Origin: a virus
DNA: 24,144 bases
Virus record (IMG/VR): IMGVR_UViG_3300050014_000046
Coordinates: 1 to 24,144 of that record
Strand: one strand, 5' to 3'
Below are positions 8,547 to 16,911 of this stretch, piece by piece. The notes below the pieces were generated by a model that saw only the letters and a list, made by a program, of their open reading frames with translations, was not told the origin of the DNA and did no database searches. The position numbers and the translations under genes are program-made. How positions within the stretch are numbered: the first letter of the stretch is position 1; each line of letters opens with the position of its first letter.

Positions 8547-10007
8547 ATGCCTTATACCCATGGTGTTTATGTGCAGGAGAACCCTACTTCGGTAGTCGCA
8601 CCCATCACGGCAGACAGTGCGGTACAGGTGATCGTAGGTACTGCCCCGGTAAATCTACTTGCTGATCCTGCAAGTGCCGTAAACAAGCCCATACTGGTAA
8701 ACTCGTTCGCAGAAGCAGTGGCCAAAGTAGGTTATTCTGATGATTTTGATAAATTTACTTTGTGTCAGTCTATTGATGCCAGTTTCAGAGTGTTCAATGT
8801 AGCACCTTTGGTGCTTATTAATGTGCTTGACCCGGCAACCCATAAGCTTCCTGTAGTTGCAACCCTACATGACATTGTAGCCGGCCAGGTATTGATCAAA
8901 GAGGAAGGTATTTTGAAGGCTGGCTTTATCGTTAAGGATGACGGGGCTCTCATAACCTTTTTCCTTAATACTGATTACACCCTCGAATTTGACGATGATG
9001 GTTATATGCTTTTAAAGGTTGTAACAGGTGGTCTGATTGATACCGGCTCGGAAACCAAGCTGTCAATCAATTACAATAAACTTGATCCATCGATGGTGGA
9101 TGCAACTAATATCGTCGGTGGTTACACGGCAGCTACGGGCGTATACAAGGGGCTTGAAAATGTTTCGCAGGTTTATCCTAAGTTTGGCATTGTGCCCGGT
9201 CTAATACTATCCCCCGGGTGGAGTCATGATCCGATCGTAGGCGCAGCATTAACGGCTAAATGTGAAGGGATTAATGGATCTTTCAAGGCTAATTGCTTAA
9301 AAGACATTGACTCATCTACTGAAGGAGTGGTTGAATATTCAGCGGCTCCGGCTTGGAAGAACACAAATTCCTATACTGATAGGCATGATATTGTATGCTG
9401 GCCAATGGTTAAGATAGGGGCTAAAAAGTATTACATGAGTGCTATCCTAGCTGCTCTAATTGCTTATACAGATGCAAATAATGCAGGAGTTCCCTTTGTT
9501 TCGCCTTCAAATAAAAGCTTAAGAATATCTGGGGCTATACTGGCCGATGGAACCGAGGTATTCCTTGACCAACTACAGGCTAATATCCTCAATGGGCAAG
9601 GGATTTGCACCGCGATTAACCTAAATGGGTGGCGTTCCTGGGGAAACAACACTGGCATTTACCCAAGTTCTACGGACATAAAAGATCGTTTTATAGCGGT
9701 TCGGAGGATGTTTGACTGGTGGGGCAATACTTTTATCCTGACTTATTTTCAGAAGGTCGATAGTCCGCTTAATAAACGCTTGATTGAGGCAGTGGTCGAT
9801 AGCGAGAATATCAGAGCAAATGGTTTTAAAGCTCGGTATCAGATTGCTGATGCGTACATCGAATATAGCGTGGCTGAGAACCCGGTTACGGATCTGCTGA
9901 ATGGGAAAATTACCTTCCATCAGTATCTGACACCGTTCCCGCCGGCTGAGACAATCATGAATGTGCTGGAATTTGACCCTGTGGCATTGACCACAGCATT
10001 AGCGTAA
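8547..10007 (+). CDS. Contractile tail sheath protein
   Basis: A 486-aa main sheath subunit, which makes the phage a myovirus. The N terminus (HGVYVQENPTSVVAPITA, then VQVIVGTAPVN) is the usual sheath opening. The C-terminal region (KDRFIAVRRMFDWWGNTF, then LTYFQKVDSPLNKRLIEAVV, and a final FHQYLTPFPPAETIMNVLEF) matches the conserved P2 FI/Mu L-like sheath core. A Shine-Dalgarno AAGGAG lies at 8531-8536. It is followed 16 nt later by the tube gene, the P2 FI-FII order. Confidence 0.94.
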   Translation: MPYTHGVYVQENPTSVVAPITADSAVQVIVGTAPVNLLADPASAVNKPILVNSFAEAVAKVGYSDDFDKFTLCQSIDASFRVFNVAPLVLINVLDPATHKLPVVATLHDIVAGQVLIKEEGILKAGFIVKDDGALITFFLNTDYTLEFDDDGYMLLKVVTGGLIDTGSETKLSINYNKLDPSMVDATNIVGGYTAATGVYKGLENVSQVYPKFGIVPGLILSPGWSHDPIVGAALTAKCEGINGSFKANCLKDIDSSTEGVVEYSAAPAWKNTNSYTDRHDIVCWPMVKIGAKKYYMSAILAALIAYTDANNAGVPFVSPSNKSLRISGAILADGTEVFLDQLQANILNGQGICTAINLNGWRSWGNNTGIYPSSTDIKDRFIAVRRMFDWWGNTFILTYFQKVDSPLNKRLIEAVVDSENIRANGFKARYQIADAYIEYSVAENPVTDLLNGKITFHQYLTPFPPAETIMNVLEFDPVALTTALA

Positions 10008-10023
10008 GGAGGTGTAACCGAAA

Positions 10024-10548
10024 ATGACAGCAGTAAACCCCATTCCAGAAAAAGTAGTCAATTTTAATGTCTATGACGAGGGTGAAAAGCTCGTTGGCGT
10101 GGCTGGCGAGATTACACTTCCCAACCTGGAAGCCATGACCGAGACCATCAGCGGTGCGGGTATTGCGGGAGAGTACGAGAGCGCAACGCCTGGACATTTC
10201 AGGAGCATTACGACAGAGATCCCGTTCCGAACTATCTTAGATCATTCCTTTAAACTGATGGTTCCTGGTGGTAGGACAATCACCCTGCGAGCTTCCCAGC
10301 AGTCTTATGATGTGGCCGGCGGCGAGATCCAGCACCGGGGACTGAAGATCGTTTTAAAGGTTATACCAAAAGGTCTTGACCTTGGCAAACTAGCAGTAGG
10401 CAGTCCGACTGACACCAAAAACAGTCTCGAAGTGCTATACATTAAGATCGTAGAGAACAATAAGACGCTGCTTGAGCTTGATAAACTGAACTTTATTTTT
10501 ATCGTCAACGGCATTGATGTCCTGGCGGCCATCCGGAACCAGATCTAG
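10024..10548 (+). CDS. Tail tube protein (P2 FII-like)
   Basis: A 174-aa tube subunit. The pattern near the N terminus (PEKVVNFNVYDEGEKLVGVAG, then ITLPNLEAMTETISGAGIAG) and the central region (HSFKLMVPGGRTITLRASQQ) match the P2 FII-type tail tube family, which polymerises inside the sheath. A strong AAGGAGGT lies at 10006-10013. Position directly after the sheath supports the call. Confidence 0.92.
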   Translation: MTAVNPIPEKVVNFNVYDEGEKLVGVAGEITLPNLEAMTETISGAGIAGEYESATPGHFRSITTEIPFRTILDHSFKLMVPGGRTITLRASQQSYDVAGGEIQHRGLKIVLKVIPKGLDLGKLAVGSPTDTKNSLEVLYIKIVENNKTLLELDKLNFIFIVNGIDVLAAIRNQI

Positions 10549-10560
10549 GAGGAAAACGAA

Positions 10561-10851
10561 ATGATTGAAAAAATAATATTGTCAAAATCCTATGAATTTG
10601 AGGGTGAGACATACACAGAAATAGATCTGCAGGGTATGAATGACCTGAAAGCAAAAGATCTTAGTGAAATTGATAAGATCTATGCAGGAAAGGGTGGAAA
10701 TCCTGCGCTAAGCGGACTAACACTTGATTATGCGATGATTGTAGCCCACAGGGTGACAAAAAAGCCGATTGAATTATTTGAAAATCTGCCCGCAAGGGAT
10801 GCCATAACATTGAAAAATGAGGTGATATCTTTTTTTTATGGAGAGGGGTAG
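10561..10851 (+). CDS. Tail assembly chaperone, short form (P2 E-like)
   Basis: A 96-aa protein that is the unshifted product of the chaperone gene. It contains KSYEFEGETYTEIDLQGMNDLKAKDL and a helical LTLDYAMIVAHRVTKKPIELFE stretch found in the P2 E / Mu gp41-type tail assembly chaperones that hold the tape measure during tube assembly. It begins after AGGAGG (10547-10552). It ends at TAG 10849-10851, 12 nt after a T8 run. The overlapping -1 frame extends the protein (see the frameshift product). Confidence 0.87.
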   Translation: MIEKIILSKSYEFEGETYTEIDLQGMNDLKAKDLSEIDKIYAGKGGNPALSGLTLDYAMIVAHRVTKKPIELFENLPARDAITLKNEVISFFYGEG

Positions 10852-10991
10852 AGCCAGGAGACGGCAAGGCGCTGAGAAAAATAGCAATCAGCGCTGCTAT
10901 GGCAACGTATACAAGCATAGAATATTTCTTAAATCTCACTTTTGATGAATTCTCTGAAGTGCTGGGTGAAATTATAGAAACAAGCAAGTAG
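10561..10991 (+). CDS. Tail assembly chaperone, -1 frameshift fusion (P2 E+E'-like)
   Basis: Ribosomes slipping back one base on the T8 run (10830-10837) would read the -1 frame from about 10836 to TAG 10989-10991. This adds about 51 residues (LWRGVEPGDGKALRKIAISA, then an amphipathic helix ending ETSK) to make a protein near 143 aa. The added frame contains no stop and has coding character, but no independent ribosome binding site. Tail phages conserve this arrangement (lambda G/GT, P2 E/E+E'), always between tube and tape measure, which is the case here. The slippage is inferred from family precedent and the sequence. Confidence 0.85.
10830..10837 (+). promoter_or_regulatory. Programmed -1 frameshift slippery site (T8)
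   Basis: A run of eight T reads in frame 0 as Ser-Phe-Phe-Tyr (TCT TTT TTT TAT). It allows tandem -1 re-pairing on T TTT TTT, as with the T TTT TTG site of the P2 E gene. The frame 0 stop lies 12 nt downstream and the -1 frame stays open to 10991. Confidence 0.8.
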
Positions 10992-11017
10992 GCGCTCTGA
11001 AAGATGGGCGCCTACTT
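10986..11017 (+). other. Perfect 10-bp hairpin between chaperone and tape measure genes
   Basis: Arms aagtaggcgc (10986-10995) and gcgcctactt (11008-11017) are perfectly complementary around a 12-nt loop. The left arm includes the stop codon of the frameshift product, and the right arm ends 26 nt before the TTG start of the tape measure gene. No T tract follows, so it is not a classical terminator. It may shape RNA processing or limit read-through into the next gene. Confidence 0.6.
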
Positions 11018-11043
11018 AAACACCTGAAAAGAGGCGATACAGA

Positions 11044-12774
11044 TTGGCTAAAACATATCAAACCATGTTCGCGCTCGGAGCTAAAATCGACGCCTCGTTT
11101 GGAAAGTCTTTTTCGAATGCTCAGAGGCAGATTGGTGCTACCAGCAAACAGGCGGAGAGGGCTAATAAAACCTTCGGAGGATTAGGCAGCGCCTTAAAAG
11201 GAGTTGGTGTGGCTGCTCTAGCCTATGTTGGATTCAGCACTCTTAAGGGATTTATTACAGATGGTATTGAGGCCGCCAAGGAAAACGAGAAAACGATGGC
11301 GCAGCTTGGCGCAGTATTAAAATCTACTGGCGGGGCCTCAGGAATGACTGCGAAGAGCATAATGAATCTCACTAATAAATTAAATACCAGCACTACTTTC
11401 ACCAAGGCTTCAATATTGGAGGGTGAAAATCTTTTACTGACTTTCACACATATTGGCAAGAAGGCGTTCCCCCAGGCAACTAAAGCTATGCTTAACATGT
11501 CCATAGCACTAAAAAAGGACGTAAGCAGCAGTGCTATCATGCTGGGTAAAGCCTTAAACGATCCGACCAAGGGCTTAACAGCTTTAAGTAAAGCGGGAGT
11601 ATCCTTCACGGCAGAGCAAAAAAAACAGATCGCGGCAATGCAAAAATCCGGCAATGTAATGGGCGCTCAGAAGATAATTCTTGCAGAATTAAACAAGGAA
11701 TTTGGCGGTAGTGTTGAAGCCCAGGCAAATACAGTTTCAGGACGTATAGCAATAGCTGAAAAGAACCTTAAAAGCATTAGAACAAAAATAGGAAACGCTT
11801 TATTGCCTGCAGTATCAGATTTATTATCTATCGTTCTAAAAAACATGCCCGCTATAAACGCCGGCATGGCAAAAGTAGTAGATGGAGCCAATTGGCTTGC
11901 CAAAGCCATAAAAACAAATGTGATTCCCGGGGTTAAAGAATTAGGGGATGTAATAATCGCTACCAGTCCTATCCTTGCAGCTCTTACTGCTGCATACGTA
12001 ACAAATAAGGCTGTAATAATTGCTACTACCATAATCCAATCTGCTCATAGTGCCGCACTGGCTATAAGCAATGGTTTAATAGCCATACAATGTGCGAGAA
12101 TCGAATATCAATCGGTGGTCGCTGGTGGTGGATCAGCTGTTCTGGGTGTTACAACGGCGGCACAATGGCTATGGAACGCAGCAATGACGGCTAACCCAAT
12201 CGGACTGGTAATAACAGGGGTAGCTGCTTTGGTAGTGGGGATCATAGTCTTAGTGAAAAACTGGGACAAAGTAACAGCGGCAATTAAACGAGCATGGGAA
12301 TGGTTGACGAAATGGAAGGGCTCAAAAGGTTCAAAAGGTAGTGGGACTGTTGATACAGGTGCATTGATGCAGGCCGGCAAAAACGCGCAGGGCACCAACA
12401 ACTGGCGCGGAGGGCTCTCATGGGTAGGCGAAAAAGGTCCGGAGTTGGTAAACTTATCCCGCGGTGCCCAGGTGTATGACCATCAACAGTCAATGGCGAT
12501 GGTCCAGAACATTAAGCAGAGGTTTATACCGGCTAAAGACGCAGCCCAGACGCTTCCTAACAGAAAATCTTTGTCTGAGATGGGCGCAGCGTTGAGGGGG
12601 AGTGCTAACAACATCAGTAATGGTGCACCGATTTTTAAATGTGAGATAACTATCCAAGGCAATGCAGATGAAGGCGTGATCAAAGACGCTGCGGGTATAG
12701 TTGCCAGTGAGTTCAGGAGAATGTACAGAGACATGCAGCGGCAGGATAAACGACTCCAATTCTCGCCAAGTTAG
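11044..12774 (+). CDS. Tail tape measure protein
   Basis: A 576-aa length ruler of the tail. The N terminus (FALGAKIDASFGKSFSNAQ, then QIGATSKQAERANKTFGGLG) is typical of phage tape measure proteins. Residues about 75-250 contain the TMP_2/tail-length segment with ANTVSGRIAIAEKNLKSIR and IGNALLPAVSDLL. Hydrophobic segments follow (ILAALTAAYVTNKAVIIAT and IGLVITGVAALVVGIIVLV), consistent with insertion during DNA entry. The C-terminal GLSWVGEKGPELVNLSRGAQ motif is common in TMPs. The start is TTG 11044. The protein is short for a TMP, implying a short tail. Confidence 0.93.
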   Translation: MAKTYQTMFALGAKIDASFGKSFSNAQRQIGATSKQAERANKTFGGLGSALKGVGVAALAYVGFSTLKGFITDGIEAAKENEKTMAQLGAVLKSTGGASGMTAKSIMNLTNKLNTSTTFTKASILEGENLLLTFTHIGKKAFPQATKAMLNMSIALKKDVSSSAIMLGKALNDPTKGLTALSKAGVSFTAEQKKQIAAMQKSGNVMGAQKIILAELNKEFGGSVEAQANTVSGRIAIAEKNLKSIRTKIGNALLPAVSDLLSIVLKNMPAINAGMAKVVDGANWLAKAIKTNVIPGVKELGDVIIATSPILAALTAAYVTNKAVIIATTIIQSAHSAALAISNGLIAIQCARIEYQSVVAGGGSAVLGVTTAAQWLWNAAMTANPIGLVITGVAALVVGIIVLVKNWDKVTAAIKRAWEWLTKWKGSKGSKGSGTVDTGALMQAGKNAQGTNNWRGGLSWVGEKGPELVNLSRGAQVYDHQQSMAMVQNIKQRFIPAKDAAQTLPNRKSLSEMGAALRGSANNISNGAPIFKCEITIQGNADEGVIKDAAGIVASEFRRMYRDMQRQDKRLQFSPS

Positions 12775-12785
12775 GAGTGATTCAG

Positions 12786-12992
12786 ATGACATATACAACA
12801 GTACAAGGTGATATGTGGGACAGCATAGCAAAGGCCCTTTATGGCGCTGAGAAGTACACCGAGGATTTGATGCAAGCAAATACTGCGTATCTATCTACGG
12901 TTGTTTTTTCAGCCGGGGTAGTGCTAACGGTTCCTGATATAGATGCAACGATTAGCGTTGATACATCATCACTCCCGCCATGGAGGACTTGA
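12786..12992 (+). CDS. Tail protein X (LysM-like)
   Basis: A 68-aa protein whose sequence (YTTVQGDMWDSIAKALYGAE, then a hydrophobic VLTVPD near the C terminus) is the pattern of the P2 gpX/LysM-like tail protein family. GTG 12777 is open, but AGGAG at 12773-12777 overlaps it, so ATG 12786 with 8 nt spacing is preferred. It sits between tape measure and the gpD hub gene, as in other P2-like clusters. Confidence 0.88.
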   Translation: MTYTTVQGDMWDSIAKALYGAEKYTEDLMQANTAYLSTVVFSAGVVLTVPDIDATISVDTSSLPPWRT

Positions 12993-12993
12993 T

Positions 12994-14004
12994 ATGTTAG
13001 CACGCAGAACTGCCATGGATCTTATGTACCAAGGCGTTAATGTTTCAGCTTCTATTGCCAAAGATCTCCTCAGTTTTACTTATACCGATAATGCCAGTGA
13101 TATATCAGATTCAATAAGCATTTCCCTGAAAGATGATACGGGGAAGTGGATCACGGCCTGGGCACCAGGGCTGGGTGATAAAATCAAGGCTTCAATACTG
13201 ACTACAAACTGGTGGAAAGACGGAGAATCGCAAAAACTTGATTGCGGTACCTTTATGGTTGATGATCCGGAATACTCGGGGAGGCCCCGAATATTAACGC
13301 TTAATGCGGCTGCCCTTCCCTCAAATAACGATTTCCGGGATACGGACAAGTCCAAGACGTGGGAAAAAATAACGGTCAGGAAAATAGCGAATGACATTGC
13401 TTATAGTGCTGGACTGGCGCTATATTACGATACTGCTAAGTCATATACTATTTCTTACATTGAACAAAGTGAGCAGCCAGATAGTGCGTTTCTCGCTGAT
13501 ATTTGCTCTAAATACGGACTTTGTCTTAAGGTCTACAATGACAAAATAGTAATCTTCTCTGAAGTAGAATATGAAGCAAAACCAAAGATATGGACAATTA
13601 CCGAAGATAAGGCCCTTAGTTGGAATGCAAAAAAAACGCTTACCGAGACCGGATATGACGCCTGTGTATTGACTTATACGCCGCCATCCTCTGGACAGAA
13701 GTTGCAGTATGCTTTCAATTTAGTACCTTCGCCTAAAAAGATTCTACGGATTAACCATGATGTGGCCAACGTAGCAGAAGCTGAGATTGTGGCAAAGGCC
13801 GAGCTGAGAAAAGCAAACATTAAGCAGTATACTATGTCATTTTCTACGCTAGGGAATGTCTATTTAATAGCTAGTTATCCTGTTATGGTATCTGGATTTG
13901 GTGTTTTTGACGGTAAATATTACATTGATAAGGTTGATCACACTGTTGGCAGTGGCTATACCTCATCGATCGATGTTCACCGGGTGCTGGTAGGAGGATA
14001 TTGA
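12994..14004 (+). CDS. Baseplate hub protein (P2 gpD / late control D family)
   Basis: A 336-aa protein of the gpD family, which forms the trimeric hub at the end of the tail tube and carries the spike. Family features are the N-terminal YQGVNVSASIAKDLLSFTYTD, the repeated beta blades (SISISLKDDTGKWITAWAPG), the mid-region FLADICSKYGLCLKVYNDKI, and the C-terminal YYIDKVDHTVGSGYTSSIDV. The frame is open from 12943, but ATG 12994 lies 7 nt after TGGAGG (12981-12986) and directly after the stop of gene X. It overlaps gene V by one base. Confidence 0.92.
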   Translation: MLARRTAMDLMYQGVNVSASIAKDLLSFTYTDNASDISDSISISLKDDTGKWITAWAPGLGDKIKASILTTNWWKDGESQKLDCGTFMVDDPEYSGRPRILTLNAAALPSNNDFRDTDKSKTWEKITVRKIANDIAYSAGLALYYDTAKSYTISYIEQSEQPDSAFLADICSKYGLCLKVYNDKIVIFSEVEYEAKPKIWTITEDKALSWNAKKTLTETGYDACVLTYTPPSSGQKLQYAFNLVPSPKKILRINHDVANVAEAEIVAKAELRKANIKQYTMSFSTLGNVYLIASYPVMVSGFGVFDGKYYIDKVDHTVGSGYTSSIDVHRVLVGGY

Positions 14005-14480
14005 TGTTAAAAAATATGATCAGAATAGGCAGAATATCGTCCGTAAAGGCTGCAGAAGGAACTGTCAGAGTTGTAATAGATGATCAGCAGGATATGGTTA
14101 CCAATGAATTACCGCTGTTATCTTTTGCATACGATATCCCTTCAATTGGTGATTTGGTTTTGTGTGTGTTCCTGGGCAACGGGATATCAAACGGATTCTG
14201 CCTGGGAAGGTATTTTAATGACGGCAATCCACCGCCAGTAACAAATAAGAATATATGGGCCAAGGATTTTGGTGATGGCACATCAATAAAATACAACAAA
14301 ACCACTCAAGAGCTGACAATCGTCGCGGTAAAGGATCTCAAAATAAACGTTGCAGGAAATCTGACAGTAACTGTTACGGGCGATGTCACGGTTACAGCAG
14401 ATGGCAATATTAAAAACTCAGCCGGAGGATCCAACACGGATATAAGTGATACCAAAACTACTGCTGTTACCCACCATTAG
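14004..14480 (+). CDS. Baseplate spike protein (gpV-like)
   Basis: A 158-aa tail spike. Residues about 1-85 look like the OB-fold of gpV/gp45 proteins (RIGRISSVKAAEGTVRVVID, then IPSIGDLVLCVFLGNGISNG). The C-terminal part is a repetitive beta stretch (LTVTVTGDVTVTADGN), as in the triple-helical spike that pierces the host envelope, ending THH. ATG 14004 lies 6 nt after AGGAGG (13992-13997); an in-frame TTG at 14001 is too close. It overlaps the end of the hub gene (TGATG). Confidence 0.9.
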   Translation: MLKNMIRIGRISSVKAAEGTVRVVIDDQQDMVTNELPLLSFAYDIPSIGDLVLCVFLGNGISNGFCLGRYFNDGNPPPVTNKNIWAKDFGDGTSIKYNKTTQELTIVAVKDLKINVAGNLTVTVTGDVTVTADGNIKNSAGGSNTDISDTKTTAVTHH

Positions 14481-14498
14481 AGAAAGAGAGGCCAAAAT

Positions 14499-14900
14499 AT
14501 GATCGGGTATTTTGGAAAAGACATAATCTTTGAAACATCGGATGATCGCATCTTAACCTTTGCTGGCCTGACGCGGGAAATTGCCAGCCGTTGGGGATCA
14601 CATGATTTAATTGGTGTGAAACCAAGGACGGAGTATATTGGCCCCGGCCTGGACACACTCACTTTTACAGTCAACTTAAACGGCAATAATGGCGTAAAGC
14701 CGCGTACTGAAATGGATCTCTGGCTCGTAAAAGCAAGAGATGGAATTGCTGAAACGTTCGTTATTGGCGATAAACCTCTTGGAGCTGACAAATGGATAGT
14801 CAAGTCCGTGTCGCAAGCATGGAACACCGTATTTAATCTTGGCGAGCTGTTCAGCGGCAAGGTGGACGTAACACTTGAAGAGTATATTTCAACGCTGTAG
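14499..14900 (+). CDS. Tail protein U (P2 gpU-like)
   Basis: A 133-aa protein with the family pattern GYFGKDIIFETSDDRILTF, then SRWGSHDLIGVKPRTEYIGP and the C-terminal VTLEEY. This is the P2 gpU type, found between spike and gpW-like genes. P2 gpU is a tail assembly protein of uncertain location in the particle. GGCCAAAAT upstream gives a weak ribosome site after AGAGAGG. Confidence 0.88.
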   Translation: MIGYFGKDIIFETSDDRILTFAGLTREIASRWGSHDLIGVKPRTEYIGPGLDTLTFTVNLNGNNGVKPRTEMDLWLVKARDGIAETFVIGDKPLGADKWIVKSVSQAWNTVFNLGELFSGKVDVTLEEYISTL

Positions 14901-14912
14901 GGAGGCGATATT

Positions 14913-15224
14913 GTGAGTATAGAGTTAAGTAATGTTGCCCTGCATATTAACCTTGCAGCTGTTGGCGCAGATGAAGTAATTCAGAACGTCAAAACGATCA
15001 TAACTACTCCCGCAGGTACCGTCCCTTTTGATCGTGTATTTGGAATTGACTGGAGTATCTTGGATCTGCCGATCCGGGAGGCAAAGGCCAGGCTGACGGT
15101 TGAGTATATTGAAAAGATTAAGAAATACGAACCCAGGACCAGTGTTAAATCAGTCTCCTTTGTAGTAAATAAACAGGGACAACTTATACCGAAGGTGGTG
15201 ATAGATATTGTCAGTACTCAGTAA
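14913..15224 (+). CDS. Baseplate wedge protein (P2 gpW / T4 gp25-like)
   Basis: A 103-aa wedge protein of the gp25-like family, which initiates sheath polymerisation. It contains the conserved central region (VKTIITTPAGTVPFDRVFGI and PIREAKARLTVEYIEKIKKY) including the EPR motif (YEPRTSVKSV) that marks gp25-like proteins. The GTG start follows GGAGG (14901-14905). It overlaps the J gene by 17 nt, so the two wedge proteins are translated together. Confidence 0.93.
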   Translation: MSIELSNVALHINLAAVGADEVIQNVKTIITTPAGTVPFDRVFGIDWSILDLPIREAKARLTVEYIEKIKKYEPRTSVKSVSFVVNKQGQLIPKVVIDIVSTQ

Positions 15225-16353
15225 TCTACCTGATATTAATTTTGTAAACACATCCGTTGAAATATTGCTGGCCGGTATGATAGCAGATTATGAGGCGGCC
15301 TATTTGGCACAAACAGGAGAAGCAAAAAAACTACAACCGGGAGACCCGGTACGAATATGGATCTATGCTCAGGCATTACGAATCTATCAAGCATATGTGC
15401 TCATCGATGCCACTGCCAAACAGAATCTTTTACGGTATGCGACTGGGGATTACCTGGACAACATGGGGGCTAGATATGGAAATAGAGGGCTCAGACTTAG
15501 CGCAGATAAAGCGGTAGTAGCAGTCAGGTACACATTGTCAGTAGCGCAAACCAGCGTGGTCACCATCCCTGCAGGTACCCGAACAAGTCCTGGGAACGGT
15601 GTGTACTTTGCTACTAAAGAGATAATAGAGATCCTAGCAGGGCAATTATCTATAGATGTATCAGCGGAATGTACTGAGGCGGGAACTTTAGGGAACGGGT
15701 ACACAACTGGACAGATAAATATACTGGTTGATCCTATCCCATACGTTGCAAGCGTTAGCAATATAGACACCAGTCAAGGCGGTTCTGAGGTTGAGGATAA
15801 TGATAGTTACAGAGACCGCCTTTATTTATTGCCAGAAAGTTTCAGCGTAGCTGGTCCTGAAGAGGCTTATAAGTATTTTACTAAGCAGTACAGTTCTTCA
15901 ATAAAGGATGTAAAGGCCACCTCTCCATCTGCTGGAGTAGTTGACGTGAGATTTATCTTGCAAGACGGAGAACTCCCAGGAGAAACTTTGATTGCAGAGG
16001 TACTGGATTATTTAAGTGCTAAAATACGGAGGCCTTTGACAGATAATGTCACTGGTGGAGCTCCTCTAACCGTAAGTTACGATACCTTGCTGACCTACTA
16101 CATCAGCAAGGACAATGCAGCTTTTGCAACGAGTATCCAGAGTGCAGTAAATGCTGCTGTTGCCGATTATAATATATGGCAAAAAAGCAAGATTGGACGG
16201 GACATAAATCCCTCGGAGTTAAACTCAAGAATCCAACAGGCAGGAGCCAAAAGGGCTGTTATAACAAGCCCCGTTTATACGGTGGTTTTAGAAGCGCAGT
16301 TAGCAATTAGCGGAACAATTACTGTAACCTATGGAGGGCTAGAAGATGAGTAA
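15208..16353 (+). CDS. Baseplate protein J-like (T4 gp6-type wedge)
   Basis: A 381-aa protein of the baseplate J family that builds the baseplate rim. Features are the N-terminal NTSVEILLAGMIADYEAAYL, the YATGDYLDNMGARYGNRGLR motif, the VTIPAGTRTSPGNGVYFAT segment, and the core GSEVEDNDSYRDRLYLLPES characteristic of the J-like domain. The start is TTG 15208 with AGGTGG at 15193-15198. It overlaps W upstream and I downstream (8 nt), the standard W-J-I order. Confidence 0.94.
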   Translation: MSVLSNLPDINFVNTSVEILLAGMIADYEAAYLAQTGEAKKLQPGDPVRIWIYAQALRIYQAYVLIDATAKQNLLRYATGDYLDNMGARYGNRGLRLSADKAVVAVRYTLSVAQTSVVTIPAGTRTSPGNGVYFATKEIIEILAGQLSIDVSAECTEAGTLGNGYTTGQINILVDPIPYVASVSNIDTSQGGSEVEDNDSYRDRLYLLPESFSVAGPEEAYKYFTKQYSSSIKDVKATSPSAGVVDVRFILQDGELPGETLIAEVLDYLSAKIRRPLTDNVTGGAPLTVSYDTLLTYYISKDNAAFATSIQSAVNAAVADYNIWQKSKIGRDINPSELNSRIQQAGAKRAVITSPVYTVVLEAQLAISGTITVTYGGLEDE

Positions 16354-16909
16354 TATCTATGATGTTAAATTGCTTGATCTGCTCCCTCCTAATCTGCGTG
16401 GAGATCCAGACATTATAGCTGCCAGTAAAGCTATAGACCCTGAATTCTATGCCCTGGCTAACAGTATCAAAAATGTACTTACTTTTGGTGATATTGATAA
16501 TGCCAGATCAGAGGTCGTTGATAACCTGGCTTGGGAGTTAAATACGGACTTCTACGATGGTTTGCTACCTCTTGAAATTCGCAAAGAGTTGGTCAAGAAT
16601 GCATTGAACCAACATATGACAAAAGGTACTCCCTCGGCTATTGAAGGACTTGTAACGACCCTTTTTGGTGAAGGTGTTGTTGAAGAGTGGTTTGATTATG
16701 CAGGTCAGCCCTACTATTTTAGGGTAATTACAAGTAATTCAGCAGTAACCAGCGATCTAGCAGAACAGTTTACACAGGCTGTAAATAAGGTCAAAAACCT
16801 AAGATCAAGACTGGACCATGTGATTATATCTATGGCTGGAGATATGGCGCTGTATTTTGCAAATGTTGTCCATACCGGTGATAATCTCACAATAGAACAG
16901 GTGGTGTAA
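16346..16909 (+). CDS. Tail protein I (P2 gpI-like)
   Basis: A 187-aa protein with the family patterns LLDLLPPNLRGDPDIIAASK, then VVDNLAWELNTDFYDGLLPL and LVKNALNQHMTKGTPSAIEG. P2 gpI links the baseplate wedge to the tail fibres. It overlaps J by 8 nt and ends 2 nt before the fibre gene, so expression of wedge, connector and fibre is coupled. Confidence 0.93.
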   Translation: MSNIYDVKLLDLLPPNLRGDPDIIAASKAIDPEFYALANSIKNVLTFGDIDNARSEVVDNLAWELNTDFYDGLLPLEIRKELVKNALNQHMTKGTPSAIEGLVTTLFGEGVVEEWFDYAGQPYYFRVITSNSAVTSDLAEQFTQAVNKVKNLRSRLDHVIISMAGDMALYFANVVHTGDNLTIEQVV

Positions 16910-16911
16910 AT

